Assembly: GCF_017873435.1 (NCBI RefSeq) | Contig: NZ_JAGGKG010000002.1 | Location: 62,001 to 126,000, forward strand | Origin: Paenibacillus turicensis | GTDB lineage: Bacteria; Bacillota; Bacilli; Paenibacillales; Paenibacillaceae | Reading direction: 5' to 3' | Length of the DNA: 64,000 bases | Shown here: one piece after another, positions 25,529 through 35,008 of the stretch | Numbering within the stretch: position 1 is the first letter of the stretch | How the letters are laid out: every line of letters starts with the position of its first letter | The notes under the pieces: model-generated | The model's input: only the letters and a program-made list of their open reading frames with translations | What the model was told of the DNA's origin: nothing | The model's database searches: none | Translations under genes and position numbers: made by a program

Positions 25529-27145
25529 ATGAACAATCAAATAAATGACCAGTCAAACGTTCTGGGTCTTGAGCTAGATACAACTTACTTACAATTACCT
25601 TCCACATTTTATAGCATCGTTAAGCCTAATCCTGTTCCAAATCCCAAACTGGTATTATTTAATGAAGGGTTAGCACACGAGCTTGGCTTAACAAAGTCTA
25701 ATTTCCAAAGTGAGAGGGGACTTGCGGCACTAGCAGGGAACTATTTCCCAGATGATGTAACACCTATTGCTCAAGCTTATGCAGGACATCAGTTTGGTCA
25801 TTTTACGATGCTGGGTGATGGCAGAGCCATGTTAATTGGGGAGCATCTTACGCTAGATGGAGAGCGGGTTGATTTACAGCTTAAAGGTTCTGGCAGAACC
25901 CCTTATTCTCGTGGAGGTGATGGTCGAGCTACACTCGGACCTATGCTTCGAGAGTACATTATAAGTGAAGCAATGTGTGGGCTTAATATTCCAACCACCC
26001 GTACGCTTGCTGTTGCTACTACTGGTCAAGAGGTTATTCGTGAAACAGAGCTACCAGGTGCAATTATGACAAGAGTGGCGCAAAGTCATATTCGCGTAGG
26101 AACCTTTCAATTCGCAATAGCTAAAGGCGATAATCAGAAATTAAAAGCATTAGCGGACTATACCATTCATAGGCATTACCCACACATTGAGACATTAACG
26201 GAATCAGATGAAAACCGATATGTCATTTTCCTCAAAGAAGTGATCAAGCGTCAAGCCTTCCTCATCGCAAAATGGCAATTGGTTGGGTTTATACATGGTG
26301 TGATGAATACAGATAATATGACGATTAGTGGGCAAAGCATTGATTACGGCCCTTGTGCTTTTATGGATGTGTATCATCCAAATACGGTTTTTAGTTCTAT
26401 TGATACGCAAGGCAGATATGCATATGGTAATCAACCTAAGATCGGCTTATGGAATTTAACAAGATTTGCCGAGGCGTTATTACCGCTGCTACATGAGGAT
26501 CAAGAAAGAGGAATTTCGTTAGCGGAAGAGGCATTATCTAGCTACAGGGAACATTTTGATGAAGCATGGACCACTGGCATGTGCAATAAATTAGGACTGC
26601 TACCAGAATCCAAACAAGAGAAACAAAATAAAAAAGAGCCAACGTCAAATGATACAATAATACAGACCTTGCTTAATCTAATGCAAAAGTATAAGGCAGA
26701 CTACACAGACACGTTCCTTCATTTAATGAAGTTGTTAACAGAGACTACCTGGACTAAGGACAAAAATCATCATCATGGTGAGGATCATGACGATATTGAT
26801 CATACTCATCGTTCTAATCATGATCCTAATCATTCGATCCTTGAATTATTTGGTTCTGATGAATTCAAACATTGGAAATTAATTTGGCTTCACAAGCTAG
26901 ACAAGCAGGACTTAGCAAGGGAAGAAAGCCTGACTTTGATGCGGGAGAATAACCCCGTTATTATCCCTCGCAACCATCTGGTGGAGGAAGCATTAGAGGC
27001 GGTTCTACATCGCGATGACTATAGTAAGCTGTTAGGGCTATTGAAGTTGCTTGCAAATCCATTTGATCATAAGATGGAAATACCAAGTGAATACTCAAAA
27101 TCTGCACCAGCAAATTGTAATTATCGTACGTTTTGCGGAACTTGA
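25529..27145 (+). CDS. selO: Protein adenylyltransferase SelO (YdiU) with His-rich insert
   Basis: This is a pseudokinase-fold enzyme that transfers AMP from ATP to protein Ser/Thr/Tyr residues, linked to redox homeostasis. It is about 538 residues and has YAGHQFGHFTMLGDGRA, LQLKGSGRTPYSRGGDGRA, and the metal-binding VGFIHGVMNTDNMTISG and IDYGPCAFMD. Most unusual is a His/Asp-rich stretch around 26767-26838 (HHHGEDHDDIDHTHRSNHD), a likely metal-binding insert. The start is ATG 25529: an ATG 15 bases upstream lies inside its AAAGGAG ribosome binding site. The C-terminal Cys redox pair of SelO may be represented by NCNYRTFCGT. Confidence 0.93.
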   Translation: MNNQINDQSNVLGLELDTTYLQLPSTFYSIVKPNPVPNPKLVLFNEGLAHELGLTKSNFQSERGLAALAGNYFPDDVTPIAQAYAGHQFGHFTMLGDGRAMLIGEHLTLDGERVDLQLKGSGRTPYSRGGDGRATLGPMLREYIISEAMCGLNIPTTRTLAVATTGQEVIRETELPGAIMTRVAQSHIRVGTFQFAIAKGDNQKLKALADYTIHRHYPHIETLTESDENRYVIFLKEVIKRQAFLIAKWQLVGFIHGVMNTDNMTISGQSIDYGPCAFMDVYHPNTVFSSIDTQGRYAYGNQPKIGLWNLTRFAEALLPLLHEDQERGISLAEEALSSYREHFDEAWTTGMCNKLGLLPESKQEKQNKKEPTSNDTIIQTLLNLMQKYKADYTDTFLHLMKLLTETTWTKDKNHHHGEDHDDIDHTHRSNHDPNHSILELFGSDEFKHWKLIWLHKLDKQDLAREESLTLMRENNPVIIPRNHLVEEALEAVLHRDDYSKLLGLLKLLANPFDHKMEIPSEYSKSAPANCNYRTFCGT

Positions 27146-27277
27146 TTTATCGCATTACACACATAAGTTAGACAAAACATAAACGATAAGCTACAATTTT
27201 GATTAATACTTTTGGCTCAACCTCAAAATCAGTACTTGACAATGAAAATTACAACAACAAAAGGAGTGCAGGCAACT

Positions 27278-27961
27278 TTGCCAACAATACTCGTCGCTGA
27301 TGATGATGTAAACATCCGAGAACTCGTGTGTTTATTCTTACATAATGATGGTTTTACAACGTTTCAGGCTGCAAATGGACAAGAAGCGCTACAGCTCTAT
27401 AAACAAGAACAAATTGATCTTGTTGTGCTTGATATTATGATGCCAATTATGGATGGCTGGGCTTTATGTATGGAGCTACGTAGAGCCAATCCCGATCTTC
27501 CATTACTTATACTTACTGCCCGAGGAGAAACTTGGGAAAAGGTAAAGGGCTTTGAGCTGGGTACTGATGATTATTTAACGAAGCCTTTTGATCCACTGGA
27601 GTTAACTGTTCGAGTTAAGTCTCTGCTCAAGCGATATCACATAGGCTCCATTCAGCAAATACAGCTTGGCAAAGTGCGCTTAGATCGACAAACATATAAA
27701 GTAAAGATGGATTCAGATTCAAGCTCTACAACACTTCCATTAAAGGAATTTGAACTCCTGTATAAGCTTGCAAGCACACCTGGGCAAGTATATACGCGTG
27801 AGCAATTAATTAATCAAATTTGGGGAATCGATTATACAGGTGATGATCGGACGGTAGATGTCCATGTTAAACGTCTTCGTGAGCGGTTTGCTAATATACA
27901 GGATTTCCAGATTGAAACGGTACGCGGACTTGGTTATCGACTAGAGGTAAATGAAGGATGA
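27278..27961 (+). CDS. OmpR-family response regulator, HssR-like
   Basis: This 227-residue response regulator has a receiver domain (Asp52 phospho-acceptor in LVVLDIMMP, Thr80, Lys102 in LTKPFD) and an OmpR-type winged helix (about residues 130-225, with LPLKEFELLYKLA and DDRTVDVHVKRLRERF). The start used is TTG 27278 (MPTILVADDD), 11 bases after AAGGAG; a longer reading from TTG 27212 adds 22 residues of no known domain. The kinase gene overlaps by 4 bases (ATGA). The pair resembles the haem-sensing HssRS system, but no hrtAB exporter is adjacent, so the signal is uncertain. Confidence 0.88.
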   Translation: MPTILVADDDVNIRELVCLFLHNDGFTTFQAANGQEALQLYKQEQIDLVVLDIMMPIMDGWALCMELRRANPDLPLLILTARGETWEKVKGFELGTDDYLTKPFDPLELTVRVKSLLKRYHIGSIQQIQLGKVRLDRQTYKVKMDSDSSSTTLPLKEFELLYKLASTPGQVYTREQLINQIWGIDYTGDDRTVDVHVKRLRERFANIQDFQIETVRGLGYRLEVNEG

Positions 27962-29319
27962 AATCAATATACACTCGTGTTGTTGTCACCTTCATCGCCT
28001 CTATTTTGTTAGGCTGCGTTATTTCATTTTTTTTCGTCACATGGTTGTATGAAGACGAGCTAAATGACAGCCTACAAGAAACCCTCCTTGATTTTGCCCA
28101 AGATGTTGCACAGATTTACGATATACTTCCAGCCAAAGACGCCGAGAAATTCGTAAGCGAAATGAAGCAATTAAACTCTTTTTACATTCGAATTTATAAT
28201 GAGGGTGGTCAAATTGATCAGTCCTTTGGCATATTTAAAGGCGATGAGCCAATCCCTGTCACGCAGGCGCAATTAGATACTGTATTTAAAGGGTATATAT
28301 CAAAAATGGAGACAAACGGGATCAATGCTGTACATATCGGTCTACCTATAAAAGTGGGGATAGAGCGTAAGGCAATGTTTGTTGAACGAAGTGTAGCATC
28401 ATCCTCTGCTTTTTTAGTCAAATGGGTATCTTTATTTCTACTTTATTTCTTTATTTTTGGAAGTTTATTAATTGGCCTCGCCGCGATGTTTTTAGTTAGA
28501 CCTATTAAAAAACTAACCTCCGCCACCAAGAAAATTGCTGGGGGAGATTTCGAGGTACGCTTAGATATTAAACAGGGTGGCGAAATTGGGACTTTAGCGG
28601 AAAGCTTTGAAAATATGGCCTACGATCTTCAGCAGCTTGAACAGATGCGTAAGGAATTTGTAGCGAATGTGTCCCATGAGGTACAATCTCCGTTAACCTC
28701 AATTTCTGGTTATGCAACGGCACTAAAACAAATGAATATCAAGGATGAGGATCGGGAGCGTTATTTAAATATTATTATTGATGAAGCAAAACGAATGTCC
28801 AAGATGAGTGACAGCTTACTTAAGCTAAGCTTACTTGAATCACAATCACACCAGCTACAGCTAACCTCCTTTAGTCTAGATGAGCAGATTAGACGTGTCA
28901 TTGTAGCCCTTCAACCTGGTTGGTCTGCTGCAAATATACAGTTTGATCTCCATCTACAGGACGTAAGCCTCAGTGCAGATTTTGATTTATTAAACCAAGT
29001 ATGGACAAATATTATTAGCAATAGCATTAAATTTTCTGAGCAGGAAAGCTGGATTACAGTTCAACTTGAGCAAAAGGGGGGTAATGCTATTGTACGTATA
29101 ACTGATACTGGGATAGGGATATCATCTGAAGATCAGAAGAGAATCTTTGAACGATTCTTTAAAGCAGATCGCTCGCATAGCCGTAAATATGCAGGGAGTG
29201 GTATGGGGCTAGCGATCGTGAAAAAGATCGTGGCATTACATCAGGGAGAGGTTACAGTGGAAAGCGTGGAGGGACAGGGAACTACATTTATAGTAGTTTT
29301 GCCTACAAGTAAAGATTAA
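27958..29319 (+). CDS. Sensor histidine kinase, HssS-like
   Basis: This 453-residue membrane kinase has TM1 at about 8-30, an extracytoplasmic sensor of about 120 residues and TM2 at about 155-180. A HAMP domain, HisKA with His240 in VANVSHEVQSPLTS, and a HATPase with NIISNSIKFSE, DTGIGI, FERFFKADRSHSR and GSGMGLAIVKKI follow. The HEVQSPLTSI form of the H-box is typical of HssS kinases. It is translationally coupled to the response regulator through an ATGA overlap. The ligand is inferred only from this resemblance. Confidence 0.88.
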   Translation: MKSIYTRVVVTFIASILLGCVISFFFVTWLYEDELNDSLQETLLDFAQDVAQIYDILPAKDAEKFVSEMKQLNSFYIRIYNEGGQIDQSFGIFKGDEPIPVTQAQLDTVFKGYISKMETNGINAVHIGLPIKVGIERKAMFVERSVASSSAFLVKWVSLFLLYFFIFGSLLIGLAAMFLVRPIKKLTSATKKIAGGDFEVRLDIKQGGEIGTLAESFENMAYDLQQLEQMRKEFVANVSHEVQSPLTSISGYATALKQMNIKDEDRERYLNIIIDEAKRMSKMSDSLLKLSLLESQSHQLQLTSFSLDEQIRRVIVALQPGWSAANIQFDLHLQDVSLSADFDLLNQVWTNIISNSIKFSEQESWITVQLEQKGGNAIVRITDTGIGISSEDQKRIFERFFKADRSHSRKYAGSGMGLAIVKKIVALHQGEVTVESVEGQGTTFIVVLPTSKD

Positions 29320-29333
29320 AAGTAAAAACGATG

Positions 29334-29384
29334 GCGGCATATTAATCTATATCATCTTTTCCAGGTTCATATACCGCTTTTTTA
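29334..29384. terminator. Terminator between convergent kinase and gerB genes
   Basis: GCGGCATAT (29334-29342) and ATATACCGC (29369-29377) pair with one mismatch, and six T follow. Confidence 0.6.
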
Positions 29385-29434
29385 TTGTTCATTTTCCATG
29401 ATTTAATATTTTGCATCTATTTTTTTGCTTTTGA

Positions 29435-30556
29435 TTATTGCTCTTGCTTTTTTAGCTTCTTTTGACTATGCCTTTTTCGAATTTTATTGACCAAAATAAG
29501 CATTAATGGAAAAAAGAGCCCATGTGTAATATCCCAGTCTACCCACGACTTCGGAATACTTTTCAACAAAAATATGATGTTGGGCGAAATTATTTCTGAA
29601 AGTCCATATAGTAAAAAACTGACTGGAATGATTAAATATTTATAGCTATTAAGCTTAAGCAATTGGGCAAATCCTAAAACGAAGGCATAATAATATAGGA
29701 CTGTTTTAAAATAAGTACTTATTATCCAAGCTGTAGCTATAAGTGCTTCAAGCCTTTGCAGAAAGTTCCCAATGTTAATTTGACGTGCTAATATGTAAGT
29801 CGAATAAAATTGATGGTGTGACAAATAGGGACTTAACACCGTAAGTGATAAAAACAAAATAATATTAAGTCCAAGCGCACCCATCGCGACCATGAAGAGG
29901 AAATTTCGTTCCGTTTTTTGTTCCTTCTTTACATAGGGGAGTACCATCAGGAACACACACATTTCTCCAAAGGGATAAAATAAACCAAATAAAACCGTCT
30001 CCCAAAAGTCTAAAGGGGATCTATCCAGAATCGGATAAATTCGCTTAATATCCATTTCAGGGAATAAAAGTACAACCAATAAAACTAGAAATAAAACAAA
30101 AAAAGGATACATAATTTGACTAGTCCTGCCTAATGTATCGATTCCCTTTCTTAATCCATAAGCCAGCAATATAATTGCCATTCCCCGTATGACCCCACCA
30201 GGGGTATTCTCATAAATTTGTGTGGTTAAGAAATCTTCAACTTCCTTGATATAGGTTGACCCAGCAAGCAGAAAAAATATTAAATAACTAATCGCAACAA
30301 GTCCACCAATCCACTTACCAAATACCTCAAGTGATAACTCAATTAATGTTTTTTCCGGATCAATATTAGAGGTAATCAGTAAAATTTTGATGATGATAAG
30401 ACCAAATACAATTCCAACTAAGCCAGCAATCCATGCGTCTTGCTTAGCGCCACTTGCCATCGTTGTAGGATAAACAAGTGCCATGTCTCCAATTAACACA
30501 AGCATTCCTAATATCGATAACTGTCTAGAACTAAGGCGACTTTTTTCTATACTCAT
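29435..30556 (-). CDS. Spore germination receptor B subunit (GerAB/GerKB family)
   Basis: This 373-residue integral membrane protein of the spore germination permease family (APC superfamily fold) has about ten hydrophobic segments. In germinant receptors the B subunit binds the nutrient germinant in the spore inner membrane. It is encoded divergently from the A, C and D subunit genes, 159 bases away, instead of lying between A and C as in the classical gerA operon. The ATG follows GGAGGAAAC. The germinant cannot be predicted. Confidence 0.9.
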   Translation of the reverse strand: MSIEKSRLSSRQLSILGMLVLIGDMALVYPTTMASGAKQDAWIAGLVGIVFGLIIIKILLITSNIDPEKTLIELSLEVFGKWIGGLVAISYLIFFLLAGSTYIKEVEDFLTTQIYENTPGGVIRGMAIILLAYGLRKGIDTLGRTSQIMYPFFVLFLVLLVVLLFPEMDIKRIYPILDRSPLDFWETVLFGLFYPFGEMCVFLMVLPYVKKEQKTERNFLFMVAMGALGLNIILFLSLTVLSPYLSHHQFYSTYILARQINIGNFLQRLEALIATAWIISTYFKTVLYYYAFVLGFAQLLKLNSYKYLIIPVSFLLYGLSEIISPNIIFLLKSIPKSWVDWDITHGLFFPLMLILVNKIRKRHSQKKLKKQEQ

Positions 30557-30651
30557 AACAAGTTTCCTCCATGGATTACATTATGACACTTAGGATGTCA
30601 CTATAAAATCCTAATTATGTATTTTTTGCATAATGATCAATAAAAATGTTT

Positions 30652-30682
30652 TGAATAATAAACCAAGCCTCTCTTCATACTA
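30652..30682 (+). promoter_or_regulatory. Sigma-G-type forespore promoter
   Basis: TGAATA (30652-30657), exactly 18 bases, CATACTA (30676-30682). This fits the sigma-G consensus used by ger operons and lies 34 bases upstream of the A-subunit ATG. Confidence 0.85.
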
Positions 30683-30715
30683 ATTGGAAAATACGTATAG
30701 TTTGGAGGGGTAGAC

Positions 30716-32218
30716 ATGGATGCATCATCTTCATCATTAAAGTTATCAAACCGGCTTGCTGATAATATGGATTACCTAAAAAAAGAGCTAGGACAAAGTG
30801 CGGATCTTGTTATGAAGGAAATTCAGCTGGGTAAAGCAGCAAAAATCGCAGTTATTTATATAGACGGTCTTATCGATACTCAAGTATTACATAATTCTAT
30901 TTTGTATTCACTGCATGAACCTACAACTGCACTTTTAATCGCTGACCAAGAACCACATCATCAGCTTGAGCTACTAAGAACTCATTTGCTGGTTGCAGGC
31001 GATGTTTCTGTTACTAAAGAAGTAGATCCTTTTCTTCGCGATTTAATGTCTGGTAATGTCATGGTGATGGTAGATGGCAGCTATGAAGCCATCCGTATCG
31101 GTTTACCAGGATGGGAGGATCGTAACGTAAGTGAGCCTAGCTCACAGTCTGTTGTTCGGGGCCCAATGGAGGGGTTTACCGAAAATTTACGTACGAATAC
31201 TGCTTTAATTCGCAGAAAAATTAGGGATAGTCAATTATGGCTTGAAACCTCACAAATCGGCAAAGTCACACAAACAAATGTTTCTCTGATGTATTTAAAA
31301 AACATTGCTGATCCAGAGCTGGTCAAAGAGGTCAAGCGAAGATTAAAGCAAATTGATACAGATAGCATCTTAGAAAGTGGGTATATTGAAGAATTTATTC
31401 AGGATACGGCACTCACCCCTTTTCCAACGATATATAACAGTGATCGGCCAGATACGATCGCCGCAGGCATTTTAGAAGGTAAGGTGGCAATCATCGTAGA
31501 TGGCACCCCATTTGTATTGCTGGTGCCTGCTTTTTTTGTTCAGTTTTTCCAATCAGCAGAAGATTATTACCAGCGCGCAGACATTTCAACCTTATTACGC
31601 TTCATTCGTTATTTAAGCTTTTTTATTACTTTGTTAGCTCCATCCTTTTACGTAGCGTTAACGACCTACCATCAGGAAATGATTCCAACAAGTCTTGTTA
31701 TTAGTCTTGCAGCTCAGAGGGAAACCATCCCGTTTCCCGCGTTTGTTGAGGCTTTAGCTATGGAGCTAACTTATGAGATCTTACGTGAGGCAGGCGTTCG
31801 AATACCTAAAAATGTTGGTCAAGCTATTTCGATTGTTGGCACGCTTGTTATCGGTCAAGCCGCAGTGTCTGCTGGTTTTGTTTCTTCGGCTATGGTTATA
31901 ATCGTGTCCATTACAGCTATAGCTAGCTTTGTTATTCCCGAACCAGGATTAGCCATCGCTGCAAGAATAACACGGTTTGCTTTAATTGGGTTAGCAGGTT
32001 TTATGGGGCTTTACGGAATTTTGTTTGGCGTATTCTTCATTGTTTTGCATTTGTGTAGCCTACATTCCTTTGGTTTACCTTATATGAGTCCGTTTGCGCC
32101 TTATCGAGCTTCAGATATGAAGGATTCAATTTTCCGCTTGCCATGGCCATTTCTTAGAACAAGACCTGTGGAGGATCGACCACAAAACGTTCAGCGACAA
32201 TCTCCTTCCTCTAAATAA
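30716..32218 (+). CDS. Spore germination receptor A subunit (GerAA/GerKA family)
   Basis: This 500-residue A subunit has a large N-terminal cytoplasmic region (about residues 1-240, with DVSVTKEVDPFLRDLMSGN and RGPMEGFTENLRTNTALIRR) and a C-terminal membrane domain of about five segments. The latter contains the conserved PFPAFVEALAMELTYEILREAGVR. A subunits oligomerise into the ion-release channel of the germinosome. It follows a sigma-G promoter and GGAGGGG ribosome binding site and is the first gene of the A-C-D operon. Family call is firm. Confidence 0.93.
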   Translation: MDASSSSLKLSNRLADNMDYLKKELGQSADLVMKEIQLGKAAKIAVIYIDGLIDTQVLHNSILYSLHEPTTALLIADQEPHHQLELLRTHLLVAGDVSVTKEVDPFLRDLMSGNVMVMVDGSYEAIRIGLPGWEDRNVSEPSSQSVVRGPMEGFTENLRTNTALIRRKIRDSQLWLETSQIGKVTQTNVSLMYLKNIADPELVKEVKRRLKQIDTDSILESGYIEEFIQDTALTPFPTIYNSDRPDTIAAGILEGKVAIIVDGTPFVLLVPAFFVQFFQSAEDYYQRADISTLLRFIRYLSFFITLLAPSFYVALTTYHQEMIPTSLVISLAAQRETIPFPAFVEALAMELTYEILREAGVRIPKNVGQAISIVGTLVIGQAAVSAGFVSSAMVIIVSITAIASFVIPEPGLAIAARITRFALIGLAGFMGLYGILFGVFFIVLHLCSLHSFGLPYMSPFAPYRASDMKDSIFRLPWPFLRTRPVEDRPQNVQRQSPSSK

Positions 32219-32232
32219 TAGGAGTGATTAAG

Positions 32233-33453
32233 ATGACCTTTAATAAAAATAAAATAATCTCTGTTCTAATTTTAACTATCGCTAGCTCTATAATGCTAAC
32301 TGGCTGCTGGCAACGTGCAGAATTAAATGAGACCGCATTTGTGATAGGGATGGGCATTGATAAAGCGGAAAAGGGCTTTAAGGTTACGTTGCAGGTCGTT
32401 ATCCCTTCCTCTATTGCCTCCCAAGCAACAGGAGGATCTGGTGGTGGTGTCCCCATTCAAACCACTACTCAAACAGTGCCAACGATTTATGAAACACAAC
32501 GCAAGTACTCCTTGGGGAATTCTAGAAATGTATATTATGGTCATATTCGTGTGCTTGTCATTGGTGAAGCTTTGGCGCGTGATGGAATTGGTGAAACGCT
32601 AGATGTGTTTATAAGAAGTAGAGAACCACGTTCTGACTTCTATGTTATGGTTGCTAAAGAAACAACGGCGGAAAATGTATTAAAAATATTGACACCGGTA
32701 AATAAACTGCCAGCAAATAAATTGTTTGAATCCTTAGATAAATCTCATAAATTATCAGCGAAAACTGCCGCGGTTCCGTTAAACAGATTTATCGAAGATT
32801 TTATAAACAGAGGAATAAGTCCCGTTCTAACTGGGGTCAAAGTAATAGGAAATGTTGAGGAGGGGGGGAGTGAGGATAATTTAAAGCACAGTACCCCGCC
32901 TACTGAAACTATGTATGATAATGTAGCTGTATTTCGCAAGGATAAAATGGTTGGATGGCTAGATGATGTGCAAACGATCGGCTATAACTATATAACCGAC
33001 AACGTTGTTAACTCCTCTGGTATTGTTAAGGGCGCAGATGGCAATCCCATTGTAATAGAAGCGATTAAAACAAAGACAAAAAAATCGGTGAAAATGGAAA
33101 AGGGAGAACCGCATATTTACGTTGAAGTAAAAGCTTTATGTAACGTGCAAGAGGTTATGAGCTCAGATAACTTAGAGGAAGAGAAGGTCATTAAAGAGTT
33201 GGAAAAAAAATCGGCAGAAAAAATAATTGAACGTATGCAGACTGCGGTGACCCAAATTAACGATAAATTTAATGTAGATATTTTTGGATTTGGGAGAACG
33301 ATTTATCAATCAAAACCAAAAGAGTGGAGAAAACTGCTGAATAAATATGGCCATAACTATTTAAAACAGCTTCCGATTCACTATAACGCAAAGGTGATTA
33401 TTAATCGAATTGGACTGGTAGACAAGACCTTTATTCTAGATGTGAAGGAGTGA
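32233..33453 (+). CDS. Spore germination receptor C subunit, lipoprotein (GerAC/GerKC family)
   Basis: This 406-residue lipoprotein has a signal ending in the lipobox LTGC, followed by the GerC signature WQRAELNETAFVIGMGIDKA. Three structural domains fill the rest, ending NRIGLVDKTFILDVKE. The ATG at 32233 is 8 bases from AGGAG; a GTG nine bases upstream falls inside it. It lies 14 bases after the A gene and directly before a small D-type gene. C subunits sit on the outer face of the spore inner membrane and are needed for receptor function. Confidence 0.92.
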   Translation: MTFNKNKIISVLILTIASSIMLTGCWQRAELNETAFVIGMGIDKAEKGFKVTLQVVIPSSIASQATGGSGGGVPIQTTTQTVPTIYETQRKYSLGNSRNVYYGHIRVLVIGEALARDGIGETLDVFIRSREPRSDFYVMVAKETTAENVLKILTPVNKLPANKLFESLDKSHKLSAKTAAVPLNRFIEDFINRGISPVLTGVKVIGNVEEGGSEDNLKHSTPPTETMYDNVAVFRKDKMVGWLDDVQTIGYNYITDNVVNSSGIVKGADGNPIVIEAIKTKTKKSVKMEKGEPHIYVEVKALCNVQEVMSSDNLEEEKVIKELEKKSAEKIIERMQTAVTQINDKFNVDIFGFGRTIYQSKPKEWRKLLNKYGHNYLKQLPIHYNAKVIINRIGLVDKTFILDVKE

Positions 33454-33458
33454 ACCTA

Positions 33459-33689
33459 ATGGTCAATGCTGTCGCATTACTAGTGCTTACTAGTATTTTT
33501 GTCGTCGTTGATGTTCCTTTTTTTAAAGGTAAAAAAATGAGGCGTGACTTAATAGTATGGATTGCAGTGTGGATCGTTAGTGTATGCTCGGCTGGCATTG
33601 CTTTATTTAAAATAAATGTTCCAAGTCCATTGATATTGATGAAAAATTTTTATGAGCCAATTAATAAATTCATCACCTCCTTATTTTAG
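33459..33689 (+). CDS. Small two-helix protein, germination receptor D subunit type
   Basis: This 76-residue protein has two predicted membrane segments (about residues 3-20 and 31-50) separated by the basic loop KGKKMRRD. It is the last gene of the ger operon. Its AAGGAG ribosome binding site is inside the end of the C gene, and the ATG lies 5 bases after the C stop. Small two-helix D genes accompany many Bacillales ger operons (for example gerUD and gerVD of B. megaterium) and modulate receptor activity. Identification rests on position and topology. Confidence 0.75.
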   Translation: MVNAVALLVLTSIFVVVDVPFFKGKKMRRDLIVWIAVWIVSVCSAGIALFKINVPSPLILMKNFYEPINKFITSLF

Positions 33690-33819
33690 CCTGAATTATA
33701 ACCTAAATATTTCATCTCCAAATTCCATCCTCAACAAAATATAACGATTAAAAAAATTAATTAAAAACTAAGTGTTGATAATTATTTTTAATCATATTAC
33801 ACTTTTGTCCAAGGAGGTT

Positions 33820-33864
33820 ATGAAACAAAAAGACCTGCTTGAAAAATTGTTGAAATGGAGATGA
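33820..33864 (+). CDS. Possible 14-residue leader peptide (uORF)
   Basis: This short frame, MKQKDLLEKLLKWR, begins 3 bases after a near-perfect AAGGAGG. It ends with TGA inside the ATGA at 33861-33864, overlapping the start region of the serine hydrolase gene. The strong ribosome binding site belongs to this frame and no other good one precedes the hydrolase, so translational coupling is likely. Expression is inferred. Confidence 0.45.
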   Translation: MKQKDLLEKLLKWR

Positions 33865-34883
33865 AGAATCAAATGAAACAAGATGGAAATGAAGTTAAAG
33901 AAGTTAAGAAAGTTAAGGAAGAATTAAAGAAACTTGAGGAAATCATTTTAAAAGAGTATGGAAATATCGCTGGGATTGTTGTATTAAAAAATGGGGACAT
34001 ACGATATGAACAATATTTTAACGACTGCTTGATAACAAGTCCTATTCATGTTTTTTCAGTCACCAAAAGTATCATCTCAGCATTATTTGGGATTGCGATT
34101 GATCAAGGGTTGATTAAGAGTGTAGATCAAAAAGTACTAGACTTTTTCCCAGAATACGAAGTGGAGCAAGCGGATCATATCATTCAAAATGTAACAATAA
34201 AACACCTGCTCACGATGACAACCCCTTATCAATACGAGGAAGAGCCCTATATACAGTATTTCTCAAGTCAGGATTGGGTAAAATTTTCTCTTGGTTTAGT
34301 TGGAGGTCAAGGGGAGATTGGACAATTTAGATATACACCGCTAATTGGTCCAGATATTTTATCGGGAATCCTTGTTAGAGCAACTGGAAAAACCGTGCTT
34401 GATTTTGCAACCGAGAACTTATTCTCTCCATTAGGGATTTCTGTGAAGCAAAATATTTTTTTCCATAGTCAAGAGGAGCAACTTTCATTTCTAGCTGCTA
34501 AGGATCGAAGTGGATGGGTTACTGATCCTAATGGCGTAAACACTGCGGGCTGGGGGTTAACTCTAACGGTGATGGATATGGCAAAATTAGGTCAGCTTTA
34601 CTTGTATAAAGGCAACTGGAATGGAAAACAGCTACTATCAGCTTCTTGGATACAGGAGAGTACAAGGGAGCACAGTCGAGCCACGCAGTTAAATCTAGCA
34701 TATGGGTATTTATGGTGGATAGAAGAGGGAAAAAGCTTTGCAGCAGTGGGAGATAGCGGCAATGTGATTTATGTGAATACAGAAAAGCAAATGGTCGTTT
34801 CTATCGCTTCCCTTTATACGCAAGAAACAAAGGATAGACTGGAATTTATTAAAAAATATGTAGAGCCTTTATTCTGTATCTAG
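33855..34883 (+). CDS. Serine hydrolase of the beta-lactamase class C fold
   Basis: This 342-residue penicillin-binding-like hydrolase carries the SxxK motif Ser68-Val-Thr-Lys71 in HVFSVTKSI, the class-typical Tyr region GQFRYTPLIG and a GDSG in place of the usual HxG/KTG. No signal peptide is present. The first 35 residues are an alternating Lys/Glu coil (KEVKKVKEELKKLEE), so the protein is probably cytoplasmic. It may be an esterase or a peptidase. The start is 33855 or 33861, and the only strong ribosome binding site belongs to the overlapping short leader frame. The gene is monocistronic. Confidence 0.82.
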   Translation: MEMKNQMKQDGNEVKEVKKVKEELKKLEEIILKEYGNIAGIVVLKNGDIRYEQYFNDCLITSPIHVFSVTKSIISALFGIAIDQGLIKSVDQKVLDFFPEYEVEQADHIIQNVTIKHLLTMTTPYQYEEEPYIQYFSSQDWVKFSLGLVGGQGEIGQFRYTPLIGPDILSGILVRATGKTVLDFATENLFSPLGISVKQNIFFHSQEEQLSFLAAKDRSGWVTDPNGVNTAGWGLTLTVMDMAKLGQLYLYKGNWNGKQLLSASWIQESTREHSRATQLNLAYGYLWWIEEGKSFAAVGDSGNVIYVNTEKQMVVSIASLYTQETKDRLEFIKKYVEPLFCI

Positions 34884-34950
34884 TCTTGATAGGTAAAACC
34901 TATAAATAAGATGATATTAATAATTTAATGTGCTTTACACCACTATACAA

Positions 34951-34980
34951 AAGGAAGCCAAAATAAAAATGGCTTCCTTC
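34951..34980. terminator. Bidirectional hairpin between convergent genes
   Basis: AAGGAAGCCA and TGGCTTCCTT form a perfect 10-bp stem with a 9-base A/T loop, between the serine hydrolase and LysE genes. The T-tract is weak. Confidence 0.65.
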
Positions 34981-35008
34981 AAATACTTTAGAGTCATAAC
35001 ATATGCAT

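Noticed and set aside
27212..27277. N-terminal extension of the response regulator
   Set aside because: Residues before MPTILVADDD belong to no receiver domain and AAGGAG fits TTG 27278.
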